From contig JAXGYK010000001.1 in NCBI GenBank assembly GCA_040772305.1, positions 1,674,001 to 1,738,000 on the forward strand: a DNA stretch of 64,000 nucleotides. The letters are read 5' to 3'. This DNA comes from Mesolinea sp040772305. Its GTDB lineage: Bacteria > Chloroflexota > Anaerolineae > Anaerolineales > Anaerolineaceae. The translations under genes were made by a program, and so were the position numbers. The notes under the pieces were generated by a model. That model saw only the letters and a program-made list of their open reading frames with translations. It did no database searches and was not told the DNA's origin. Positions 43,128 through 51,504 of this stretch are shown here, in pieces (positions within the stretch are counted from its first letter, which is position 1; every line of letters starts with the position of its first letter).

Positions 43128-43925
43128 TCATAGCCCTTGTATAAATGACTCTATCTCAAAATTAACTTGTTCCGGATTGTCGCCGTTTGAATAATGAGCT
43201 GCATGTTTTATGATACGCAGCGGGTATCCTGTATTTTTAGACCACTCTTTACAATATTTCCTTACCTTTCCTGTTTTATCGCTATCACCAAGCAATATGA
43301 GGACAGGAAAGGAAAATGCAATATCTTTATTTTCTGCGGCAAATGTCCCATATGCAATTTCCATTTGTTCGATTATTTGTGCTTTTGTCAGTGGCTTTAG
43401 CATGTCCATCATTTTATTGTAGGAGTATTTCGTTTTAGAAACAGATTTTGCCATGCTTTTTCTCAGTACAGCATCAGGGAAGCATTTTGCTATTGGCGCA
43501 ACCTGCTTTAGCCACCACAGGTCAGATTTCGTATAATATTTCAATCCGAACGGCGTTGTGTCCAGTGCCACAAAGCCTTCCACCATTTCTGGGAACATAT
43601 CTGCGAAGATCTGGCTTGGGTAGCCTCCCATTGACATTCCAACCAAAACAGCTTTTGTGATATTTTCTGCCTCCAAAATACTGTACAGTTCTTTCGCGGT
43701 CTGTTCATATGAGAAATTATGATATGGTCTTGAAAGACCATGCAAAGGAACATCCCATGTAATAATGTGATAATCTGAAGAAAAGTGTTCGATTTGCTTT
43801 TCAAACATAGAGTGATTTGCTGTTAGGCCGTGCGTAAAAACAATACATTTAGCAGATGTATGCTTATTGCGTCCTATCCAATAATGGGTAATTCCATTTT
43901 TGGATTCGATATGTTTATGCTCCAC
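43128..43925 (-). CDS. alpha/beta hydrolase
   Basis: Product of 265 residues of the alpha/beta-hydrolase fold: oxyanion region FTHGLTANHS, nucleophile elbow GMSMGG, acid in LGDSDKTG, and His in KHAAHYSNGDNPE. The substrate is unknown; esterase or lipase-like acyl hydrolase is most likely. The start is GTG at 43925 with AAGGAG before it. The A/T-rich composition fits the rest of the island. No partner genes; the ~235 bases upstream hold nothing recognisable. Confidence 0.82.
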   Translation of the reverse strand: MEHKHIESKNGITHYWIGRNKHTSAKCIVFTHGLTANHSMFEKQIEHFSSDYHIITWDVPLHGLSRPYHNFSYEQTAKELYSILEAENITKAVLVGMSMGGYPSQIFADMFPEMVEGFVALDTTPFGLKYYTKSDLWWLKQVAPIAKCFPDAVLRKSMAKSVSKTKYSYNKMMDMLKPLTKAQIIEQMEIAYGTFAAENKDIAFSFPVLILLGDSDKTGKVRKYCKEWSKNTGYPLRIIKHAAHYSNGDNPEQVNFEIESFIQGL

Positions 43926-44159
43926 GCAGATCTCCTTTCGATGCGCAGAAAATAAAGATATTCTCTATTATAAATTTAACTGAAGTGTATACCGAAGCTC
44001 TTCCGGGATATTGTCATTAAAAGAATGAATCTATTTGCTCAATGCAATATGGGGTTATTGTGCTCGACCACAGATAATTATCAATCAAAGTTCTGTAACC
44101 CTATTCGGTACGACCTTTTTTCCCTGCAGCATTAAGCAAGGTTTATGCTTTGAGCTGAA

Positions 44160-44190
44160 ATAAAAAATCCCCCAAATCTCTCTGGGGGAT
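44160..44190 (-). terminator. recA terminator
   Basis: On the minus strand ATCCCCC-N10-GGGGGAT followed by TTTTTTATT, 21 bases past the recA stop. Confidence 0.88.
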
Positions 44191-44210
44191 CCATGGGTAA
44201 TCGGACAGCT

Positions 44211-45305
44211 TTAATAATTATCGTTTTCGTCTCCTTCACTTTCAACATCAAAGCTGCCATCCAGGTTCTCCATCACTCCCAAGCTGCGCACAGCCGTTTC
44301 GATTTCTTTCATAAGATCAGGATTCTGGTTTAAGAAGGTTTTAGAAGCTTCACGGCCCTGACCAATGCGTTGTTCTTTATAGGAGTAGAACGAGCCGCGT
44401 TTTTCAATAACTTCCAGACTGGTTGCCAGGTCCAGAATGTCGCCGGCTTTCGAGATACCTTCGTTGTACATAATATCAAACTCAGCAGAGCGGAAGGGCG
44501 CAGAGACCTTATTCTTGACTACGCGTACGCGCACGCGGTTGCCAACGATTTCGGCGCCGGATTTGATAGATTGGACTCGGCGCACATCCAGACGAATAGA
44601 GGCATAGAACTTTAAGGCCATTCCGCCGGTAGTTGTTTCGGGGTTTCCAAACATTACGCCAATCTTCTGGCGCAATTGGTTGGTGAAAATGACCGCGGTC
44701 TTGGTTTGACTGATAGCTCCGCTTAACTTCCTTAAGGCCTGGGACATCAGACGTGCCTGCACACCCATGCTGGGATCTCCCATGTCGCCTTCAATTTCTG
44801 CCCGTGGAACAAGAGCTGCGACGGAGTCGATAACGACCACATCGATCGCGCCGGAACGGACGAGCGTTTCGGCGATTTCAAGTGCTTGTTCACCGGTATC
44901 GGGTTGAGAAATGAGCAGTTCATCAATGTTCACCCCACAGCGTTGCGCATATACAGGATCCAGCGCGTGTTCCATATCAATATAGGCAGCTGTGCCACCC
45001 ATTGCCTGGCATTCTGCAACGATATGCTGACATATTGTGGTTTTACCGGATGACTCGGGGCCAAATATCTCCGTGATGCGGGCTTTGGGTATTCCTCCGA
45101 CACCCAAGGCAAGGTCCAGAGAAAGAGAACCGGTTGGAATGGCCTCTACCTGCATCTGGTGCGCTTCGCCCAAGCGCATGATGCTACCTTCGCCATAGCG
45201 TTTCACGATATCGGTAAGCGCCTTATCCAATACGGCTTTTTTTGCATCCTGCAGGTTTGCATCGCTGCTGCGGTTGGTGCTGGGACTGGATTTTTTAGAG
45301 CTCAT
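44211..45305 (-). CDS. recA: recombinase RecA
   Basis: Product of 364 residues with the ATPase core (Walker A GPESSGKTT, VVIDSVAALVPRAEIEGD), the L2 region (FTNQLRQKIGVMFGNPETTTGG) and an acidic C-terminus. RecA forms the recombination filament and triggers LexA self-cleavage. It stands at the inner edge of the accessory island. A terminator follows and a promoter with a LexA-like box precedes it. Confidence 0.97.
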   Translation of the reverse strand: MSSKKSSPSTNRSSDANLQDAKKAVLDKALTDIVKRYGEGSIMRLGEAHQMQVEAIPTGSLSLDLALGVGGIPKARITEIFGPESSGKTTICQHIVAECQAMGGTAAYIDMEHALDPVYAQRCGVNIDELLISQPDTGEQALEIAETLVRSGAIDVVVIDSVAALVPRAEIEGDMGDPSMGVQARLMSQALRKLSGAISQTKTAVIFTNQLRQKIGVMFGNPETTTGGMALKFYASIRLDVRRVQSIKSGAEIVGNRVRVRVVKNKVSAPFRSAEFDIMYNEGISKAGDILDLATSLEVIEKRGSFYSYKEQRIGQGREASKTFLNQNPDLMKEIETAVRSLGVMENLDGSFDVESEGDENDNY

Positions 45306-45339
45306 AGATTTCTCCGAGGATCAGATAAATTCATTTGTA

Positions 45340-45367
45340 AATATAGCACAAACGTTCTTTACGTCAA
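45340..45367 (-). promoter_or_regulatory. recA promoter with LexA-like box
   Basis: -35 TTGACG (45362-45367), 16-base spacer, -10 TATATT (45340-45345). Inside the spacer AGAACGTTTGTGCT (45345-45358) matches GAAC-N4-GTTC at all but one core base, so SOS control is likely. Confidence 0.55.
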
Positions 45368-46683
45368 GGGACGATCTTGCGGCACTCCATGTAGAAGCGC
45401 TTATCTTTTGCGTGGCCCATGGAGAATGTTTTTCGCGGCAGGGCCCCGTCCATGATGATGGACTTGAAGAAATTATCCTTGGCAATGCCAGGCAAATAGA
45501 ATGCAAGGTTACCGGGTTCGCGCCCCAGGCGGTCGACCACATCATCACCATGAACGTAATCGATCTTAACCTGGGGGTTTTCCTTCAGGTAAGCGTCCAG
45601 AACTTCCTGTAAACTTCCAACTGCAAGGTTGTGCCTGGGCTGAGCAAGATCAAAAACCTGATAGCCATCCGCATTAATTGCGCCAAAGCGTTGATGGGGC
45701 AGCTCTGCACCTGTGACCATTTCTGTCATTTCAAAAAAGTCATTAGCGTTTGTGATTGTGACGGCGGGACCAAGGTCAACTCTTAAGGATTCCAGTAAAG
45801 CCGGGTCTGCATTAAAGAGCACTCTATGGATGGGCTCGAAAGCCAGAGAGGGGTCGTGGAGATTGACCAACTCAACGAGTGCGTAGCGGGCCGGATGGTC
45901 AGAACCAACTTGGTTTTTGATCTTTTCCCAGAGTGCTTTAGCTGTTGCCAAAGAGTGATTTCCATCGCCCATTGCATACAAAAGTGGGCTCTGCGAACCT
46001 GAAATATTGTAGCGCTGCGCATAGTAATCAGGTTCAATCAATTTTGCCAGACCATTCTCAATCGCTTGAATCTGATCCGGGTCCTTGACAAGCATACCTT
46101 TCAAGTGTCCGCTTTCTTCCATGAGCTCAAAATCGTAAAGGACCTCCAGAGAATTTTTGTTTTGGAGGAGACTTCCCAGGACAAATCCTTCAGGATCATC
46201 GTAGAGCACCAGAATATGAGGCATTTCAAGGATTGCCCCTTCGCGCACCTTCATGCGCGGTGGTAAACGATCTAAAATGGTGCCCTCGGTCGCTCGGACG
46301 AGTGTTTGTGATCCTTTGTTATAGTCGTAGGCTTCAAGGTCTAAAGCGACTACCAAACCGGTTTGCGTTTTATTGCCAAGATGACGTTCTACCAGAACAA
46401 AGCCTTCATAAGGTTTAAGAAAGCCTTGATCTAAGTAAGCTTGCATTGTGGATTGGGTGGCTTCAATACGGGCGTCCAGATCGGATTCGTGCAGATAAAC
46501 TTCGGGCAGGATCATTCTAAAGGTGGAAGGAGCGCTGCCTACATTTTGTTCCACTTTTTGCCAATACTCTGGTTCGGAGGTGAACTGGTCGCAGGCGATT
46601 ACTGCCCATTTTTGGGGGTCCACACTTGCATTAGGTAAAAGGACTTTTGGTACAGCAATGCCAATATCTGGTTTGTCGGCCAT
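45364..46683 (-). CDS. DUF1015 family protein
   Basis: Product of 439 residues. IAVPKVLLPNA, AVIACDQFTSEPEYW, the conserved GDGNHSLATAKALWE and VELVNLHDPSLAFEPIHRVLF are the signature blocks of the DUF1015 family, whose biochemical role was not recognised here. It sits 48 bases after degV, probably in the same unit, and its 3' end overlaps the recA promoter region (45364-45367). Confidence 0.88.
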   Translation of the reverse strand: MADKPDIGIAVPKVLLPNASVDPQKWAVIACDQFTSEPEYWQKVEQNVGSAPSTFRMILPEVYLHESDLDARIEATQSTMQAYLDQGFLKPYEGFVLVERHLGNKTQTGLVVALDLEAYDYNKGSQTLVRATEGTILDRLPPRMKVREGAILEMPHILVLYDDPEGFVLGSLLQNKNSLEVLYDFELMEESGHLKGMLVKDPDQIQAIENGLAKLIEPDYYAQRYNISGSQSPLLYAMGDGNHSLATAKALWEKIKNQVGSDHPARYALVELVNLHDPSLAFEPIHRVLFNADPALLESLRVDLGPAVTITNANDFFEMTEMVTGAELPHQRFGAINADGYQVFDLAQPRHNLAVGSLQEVLDAYLKENPQVKIDYVHGDDVVDRLGREPGNLAFYLPGIAKDNFFKSIIMDGALPRKTFSMGHAKDKRFYMECRKIVP

Positions 46684-46731
46684 AGAAAATACTCCTATTA
46701 GGTGAGTTTTTTCTATTGTAATTCAGCTTCC

Positions 46732-47583
46732 CTATTTACCGATGCAAACGAGACCAATGGCGCCAGGGCCTAAATGAACTCCAATTACTGGGCTTAAATC
46801 AGCATAGACAACACGGTCTGCCACAAAGTGTTTCTCTGCTTCCTGGCTTACTACAGCCGCCGCTTCTTCTACACTAGAAGATGTTACCCCCAGGAAGCGC
46901 AAATTTGCGGATTCGCCAAACTTTTCCACCATCAGCTCAATGATACGTTCCCGAGCGCGGCGGGTGGTGCGTACCTTGTCCACGGCATCCACTTTGCCAT
47001 CTTTTATTGTGAGCACAGGGCGAAGTCCGATAAGCGTGCCTAAAAACTTGGCTGCTCCGCCGATACGCCCACCACGGTGTAAATGTTCAAGCGTATCTAC
47101 CGCAAAGAAAACCTCGGTCTTTTCCAGGAGCTTATAGGTCAGAGCTTCCGCTTCCGCCAAGCTCAGATCATTTTGTTTTAGTTCACGCGCGACTTCCAGA
47201 ACTACCATTCCCATTGGAAGTGAAGCTGTTTGGGAATCGACTACAGCGATCCGCGACTCTGAAAGATCAAGGCGGGCTGTGTTTGCCATATCGTAGGTTC
47301 CGGAAAGTTTGGAGGACAATACGATACACAAAACATCGTAACCCTTATCCAATAAACTTTTAAACAATTCGTAAAAGTCATGAACAGAGGGTTGTGATGT
47401 GGTTGGATTTGTTTTTGAATTTTGCAGACGTTCATAAAAAACTGCCGGGCTTATTTCGAATCCATCAAGGTAGCTTTTTCCGTCCCAAATTACTGATAGC
47501 GGTACGATATGGAGCTCGTTTTCATCGATAAGAGATTGGGGCATGCACACAGTACTATCTGTAACAATGGCTATTCTATTCAT
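46732..47583 (-). CDS. DegV family fatty-acid-binding protein
   Basis: Product of 283 residues. IAIVTDSTVCMP, PTTSQPSVHDFYELF, CIVLSSKLSGTYDMAN and VDTLEHLHRGGRIGGAAKFLG are the standard DegV blocks. In Firmicutes DegV/FakB proteins present fatty acids to the kinase FakA; no fakA is in the window. Start ATG at 47583 with AGGAG upstream. Confidence 0.92.
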   Translation of the reverse strand: MNRIAIVTDSTVCMPQSLIDENELHIVPLSVIWDGKSYLDGFEISPAVFYERLQNSKTNPTTSQPSVHDFYELFKSLLDKGYDVLCIVLSSKLSGTYDMANTARLDLSESRIAVVDSQTASLPMGMVVLEVARELKQNDLSLAEAEALTYKLLEKTEVFFAVDTLEHLHRGGRIGGAAKFLGTLIGLRPVLTIKDGKVDAVDKVRTTRRARERIIELMVEKFGESANLRFLGVTSSSVEEAAAVVSQEAEKHFVADRVVYADLSPVIGVHLGPGAIGLVCIGK

Positions 47584-47708
47584 AATAACTCCTAAATAAT
47601 CTACAATTAAGAACCCTTTGGTATGGTAAAAGTTGCGGGAATAAATTGAGTGCCATCAAGCTAAATCAAAATCGATTATCATAAGCTTTGATAAGGAATA
47701 GGTAGCAC

Positions 47709-49034
47709 ATGTTTGAGAGTCTTACAGAAAAATTAACTAAAGTATTTGAGGACTTACGCCGCCATGGAAAGTTGAGTGAAACCGACGTAGACCGGGCTAT
47801 GCGTGAAGTAAAGCTTGCACTGCTGGAAGCAGATGTGAACTATAAAGTAGTGCGTAAGTTTACGGACCGCGTAAAGGAACGCTCCGTTGGCACAGAAGTT
47901 TCTAAGGCTTTAAATCCTGCGCAACAGGTAATCAAAATTGTAAATGAGGAGCTGATTGCCACCTTGGGCAGCGCCGAACCCTTGCAGCTAAAGGGTGAGC
48001 GCCCTCACGTTATCCTGATGGTGGGTTTGCAAGGCTCTGGTAAAACAACAGCAGCGGCAAAAATTGCGCGCAGACTGAGAAGTCAGGGCGAGCGGGTTCT
48101 GTTAGTTGCTGCCGACATTTATCGGCCTGCTGCCATCAAGCAATTACAGCAATTAGGCGCCAGAGTTGAGGTTCCTGTTTTTACTGTTCCCGGCGCTAAA
48201 CCTGTGCAAATTTGCAAAGAAGCTTTCGAGTCAGCCAAGCGCGCTGGTCAGACTGTTATGATTCTGGACACCGCGGGACGTTCCCAGCTTGATGATCAGC
48301 TGATGGATGAACTTGCCAGTATCCAAAACGCTGTAAAAATCAATGAAATTCTCCTGGTAGTTGATGCAATGATTGGCCAAGAGGCCCTGCACATCGCTGA
48401 AGGGTTCAATAAGGTACTTCCAATATCAGGCCTTGTGTTTACTAAGATCGATGGTGACGCGCGCGGTGGCGCCGCTATTTCAATCCGTGAAGTTACTGGA
48501 ATACCCATCAAGTTCCTGGGCACTGGGGAAAGCGTGGATGCTCTGGAAGTGTTTGATCCCGTCCGCGTAGCCAACCGCATTTTGGGAATGGGTGACCTGC
48601 TGGGGCTTATTGAGCGGGCTGAAGCAGCCTATGCTGGAGAACAAGATATTAAGGATGCCGAACGGCTCTTAAAGGGACAGTTTACCCTTGAGGATTTTGC
48701 CAAGCAGCTTAAATCGGTTAAGAAAATGGGCCCATTGGGGCAGGTATTGGGTATGATGCCTGGCCAATTTGGAGCGGTTGCCAAGCAGATTGATCCCCAC
48801 GATGCTGAGAAACAGCTTGCCTCTATTGAGGCGATCATTGGCTCTATGACAATTAGAGAGAGGCGGGATCCAAGCATCCTGAATGCCAGCCGGCGGCGCA
48901 GGATTGCAGCTGGATCTGGCAAACAAGTACAGGATGTGAACAGACTGATTAAGCAGTTCCGTGAGATCCAAACCTTAATGAAACAATTCCAAAAAAGTGG
49001 AGGACGTGGTAACATAGGCAGGTTATTCGGTTAA
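47709..49034 (+). CDS. ffh: signal recognition particle GTPase Ffh
   Basis: Product of 441 residues: N domain, G domain with GLQGSGKTTAAAKIA, DTAGRSQLDD, TKIDGDARGG, and the M domain ending in a short KSGGRGNIGRLFG tail. Ffh with 4.5S RNA delivers nascent membrane proteins. The M domain is rather poor in methionine. It leads the ffh-rpsP-khpA-rimM-dprA-topA run. Confidence 0.97.
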   Translation: MFESLTEKLTKVFEDLRRHGKLSETDVDRAMREVKLALLEADVNYKVVRKFTDRVKERSVGTEVSKALNPAQQVIKIVNEELIATLGSAEPLQLKGERPHVILMVGLQGSGKTTAAAKIARRLRSQGERVLLVAADIYRPAAIKQLQQLGARVEVPVFTVPGAKPVQICKEAFESAKRAGQTVMILDTAGRSQLDDQLMDELASIQNAVKINEILLVVDAMIGQEALHIAEGFNKVLPISGLVFTKIDGDARGGAAISIREVTGIPIKFLGTGESVDALEVFDPVRVANRILGMGDLLGLIERAEAAYAGEQDIKDAERLLKGQFTLEDFAKQLKSVKKMGPLGQVLGMMPGQFGAVAKQIDPHDAEKQLASIEAIIGSMTIRERRDPSILNASRRRRIAAGSGKQVQDVNRLIKQFREIQTLMKQFQKSGGRGNIGRLFG

Positions 49035-49049
49035 ATGCCTGATCCCGAG

Positions 49050-49084
49050 GGAGGTAATGCCCCTTCAGCATTCTCTCAGCCTCC
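49050..49084 (+). promoter_or_regulatory. hairpin in the ffh-rpsP spacer
   Basis: GGAGG pairs with CCTCC and, inside it, AATGC with GCATT, giving a two-part stem-loop 51 bases before the rpsP ATG. There is no T-run, so a leader structure that controls ribosomal protein synthesis is more likely than a terminator. Confidence 0.4.
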
Positions 49085-49134
49085 GAACTGGGTGAGGATT
49101 TTGAAACAATGAGAGTATAGGAGTATTAGATTAG

Positions 49135-49527
49135 ATGGTACGCATCAGATTACGTCGTACAGGTTCTGCGCACCAACCCCACTACCGTGTGGTTGTTGCG
49201 GACAAAGAAAGCCCCCGTGATGGTCGCTTTATTGAAATTGTTGGGCATTACAGTCCTAAAACCCATCCCAGCGTTATTCACTTTGATGATGAACGAGTTT
49301 TTTACTGGTTAAGTGTTGGAGCACAAGCCTCTGATTCAGTCAAAAAGCTCTTCAAAATTGTTAAGCTGGATGAGAGGTATGCTCAATACCAACCCGATGG
49401 CGATAATTCGGCATTATTTGCAGAGGCCAAAGAAATTTATGCCAAGCGGAGCGAAAATTTGAAGACTTCAATTGGCATCGCAGCCCCTGAAAAATCCAGT
49501 AAAGCGCCAAAGAAAAAGAAGGAATAG
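49135..49527 (+). CDS. rpsP: 30S ribosomal protein S16 with C-terminal extension
   Basis: Product of 130 residues; MVRIRLRRTGSAHQPHYRVVVADKESPRDGRFIE is S16. The usual length is 80-90 residues; here ~45 extra residues end in a Lys-rich tail (KSSKAPKKKKE). The ribosome site is weak (TAGGAG 13-18 bases upstream). Confidence 0.95.
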   Translation: MVRIRLRRTGSAHQPHYRVVVADKESPRDGRFIEIVGHYSPKTHPSVIHFDDERVFYWLSVGAQASDSVKKLFKIVKLDERYAQYQPDGDNSALFAEAKEIYAKRSENLKTSIGIAAPEKSSKAPKKKKE

Positions 49528-49532
49528 TTTCT

Positions 49533-49784
49533 ATGGCTAACGAAAACCTGACCAGGCTGCTGGAGTTTATGGCAAAATCCCTGGTGGATCATCCCGAAGA
49601 GGTCTTTGTGGACCAATATGAAACTGGGCGTACGGTTCGTTTGGATTTGCAAGTGGGTCCGGATGACATAGGTCGGGTAATCGGGAAGCATGGCCGGGTT
49701 GCAAACGCGATGCGTGCTTTGCTGCGTGTGGTTGCTGCAAGACAAGGCACCCAGGTAGCAATGGACATTATCGACTTTGACTGA
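49533..49784 (+). CDS. khpA: KH-domain RNA-binding protein KhpA
   Basis: Product of 83 residues with one KH domain and its GxxG loop (IGRVIGKHGRVANAMRALL). It lies 5 bases after rpsP, the common rpsP-khpA-rimM order. KhpA with KhpB binds RNA and affects cell division in some Gram-positives. Confidence 0.94.
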   Translation: MANENLTRLLEFMAKSLVDHPEEVFVDQYETGRTVRLDLQVGPDDIGRVIGKHGRVANAMRALLRVVAARQGTQVAMDIIDFD

Positions 49785-49792
49785 ATTACTAA

Positions 49793-50338
49793 ATGGCTGA
49801 AAATAAAGCTGTAAAGGCAGGCTCGCTTTCTGAAGCAAAGCCTGCTTTTGTATTAATTGGGCGTTTCCAAAGAGTTCATGGTGTTAAGGGTGAAATTACC
49901 CTGAGATTGTTGGATTCGGTTTATCTTCGATTGCGTCCTGGACGCAAACTATATCTTGGTGAAGAACGCAAACCGGTTGTTGTCAGTGGTGTTCGACCCA
50001 AAAATGAGCTGCTTCTCATTAGACTTCAGGGGATTAATGCGCGCGAGGATGCTGCAGAACTGACAAATCTGGATGTTTACAGCAAAACCGCCGAACTTCC
50101 TAAGCTTTCACCCGATGAGTTTTATCCCCATGAGCTGATCGGTTTGCAAGTTTGGGATGAGACGAAGCTGTTAGGCGTACTTGAAGAGGTGCTTAAGACA
50201 GGCGCCAACGACGTTTATCTTGTGCGTAAGACTGATGGGCGCGAATTGCTGCTGCCAGCCATCCCGGATGTAATTTTAGAAATTGACCTTGATCAGGCAC
50301 GCATGTGTGTTCATTTGTTAGAGGGCCTGGATGAGTGA
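49793..50338 (+). CDS. rimM: 16S rRNA processing protein RimM
   Basis: Product of 181 residues: N-terminal barrel (LIGRFQRVHGVKGEITLRLLDS) and C-terminal PRC-type barrel (VYLVRKTDGRELLLPAIPDVILEIDL). RimM helps S19 join the 30S head. Overlaps dprA by 8 bases. Confidence 0.95.
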   Translation: MAENKAVKAGSLSEAKPAFVLIGRFQRVHGVKGEITLRLLDSVYLRLRPGRKLYLGEERKPVVVSGVRPKNELLLIRLQGINAREDAAELTNLDVYSKTAELPKLSPDEFYPHELIGLQVWDETKLLGVLEEVLKTGANDVYLVRKTDGRELLLPAIPDVILEIDLDQARMCVHLLEGLDE

Positions 50339-51422
50339 AAGGGCTTATTGGCTCGCATTTGGCCTAATAAAAGGCATGGGACCGGTACGCATCCGGCGCC
50401 TGCTGCGATATTTTGGTCAGCTTTCAAAGGCATGGCGGGCCAGCCAGGAGCAATTGCTTGCTGCTGGCCTCAGCAACAAAGCCGCTGTTCAACAAATCCT
50501 GCAGATAAAAACAATTGACCCCTTGGCTGTTCCAGATAGTCTTGCGGAAAAAGGGATTAAAACTGTAATCTGGAACGATCCGGATTATCCCCGTTACCTT
50601 GCACAAATTGCGCAACCTCCACACGTCCTTTTTTATAAGGGCAATTTGGATCAGCAGGATGATTTGAGTGTTGCTATTGTTGGTACGCGCAAGGTAACCG
50701 GGTACGGCAGGCAAGTTACTGCGGACGTGGTGCGGTATTTGACTGGTAATGGCATAACGATTGTAAGTGGTCTTGCCCGGGGGGTAGATGCCATTGCGCA
50801 TCGTACTGCGCTTGAAGCCGGTGGCCGTACCTTAGCCGTGCTCGGCAGTGGAGTGGATGTGATTTACCCACCTGAGCACCGAAAGCTGGCACAAGAAATA
50901 GAAGAAAGCGGAGCTGTGATGAGCAGTTATCCTCCAGGTACACAACCAGAAGGCATCAATTTTCCGCCGCGAAACCGAATCATTTCCGGATTATCGCGTG
51001 CGACGGTAGTAGTTGAAGCTGGTGCGCGGAGTGGAGCATTGATTACTGCTGATTTTGCTGTAGATCAGGGGCGGGAAGTTTTTGCGGTGCCGGGATCAGT
51101 TTTTCAGGCCATGAGCGTTGGTACCAATGCGTTGATTGCTAAAGGCGCTATACCGATGAATAATCCGGCAATGATATTGGAGCAGCTGAATTTACCGCGA
51201 CGTGAAGCACAAACATCACTGGAGCTGCCAGTCTTTGAAGAAAACGAAAAGCGGATTTTGCAATGTTTGGGGGATAAAACCTTAGATATTGACGAATTAG
51301 CTGCGTCAACGAACATGCCGATAGAGAATTTGAATGCCAGCTTAACAATGATGGAATTAAAGGGATATGTTCGCCGGGATGCCGGCTTACAATTTACTGC
51401 CAATCAAGCCTGGAAGTTTTAA
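50331..51422 (+). CDS. dprA: DNA-processing protein DprA
   Basis: Product of 363 residues: N-terminal helix-hairpin-helix region, Rossmann core (VAIVGTRKVTGYGRQ, GLARGVDAIAHRTAL, LGSGVDVIYPPEHR, FPPRNRIISGLS) and a C-terminal winged helix. DprA loads RecA on incoming DNA during transformation. No trnM or xer homologue follows; topA comes directly after, as in many bacteria. Confidence 0.94.
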   Translation: MSERAYWLAFGLIKGMGPVRIRRLLRYFGQLSKAWRASQEQLLAAGLSNKAAVQQILQIKTIDPLAVPDSLAEKGIKTVIWNDPDYPRYLAQIAQPPHVLFYKGNLDQQDDLSVAIVGTRKVTGYGRQVTADVVRYLTGNGITIVSGLARGVDAIAHRTALEAGGRTLAVLGSGVDVIYPPEHRKLAQEIEESGAVMSSYPPGTQPEGINFPPRNRIISGLSRATVVVEAGARSGALITADFAVDQGREVFAVPGSVFQAMSVGTNALIAKGAIPMNNPAMILEQLNLPRREAQTSLELPVFEENEKRILQCLGDKTLDIDELAASTNMPIENLNASLTMMELKGYVRRDAGLQFTANQAWKF

Positions 51423-51504
51423 TTTCCGATTTTTTTCTGAAATATCGTTATGGTATGATAGCCCTGCCTTCCTCTGGAAGAGCGTTTTATTTTTGGAGTA
51501 TTCA

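Noticed and set aside
51367..51504. Longer N-terminus of TopA
   Set aside because: It would overlap the dprA end, has no ribosome site, and the zinc-ribbon domain begins at the ATG at 51505.
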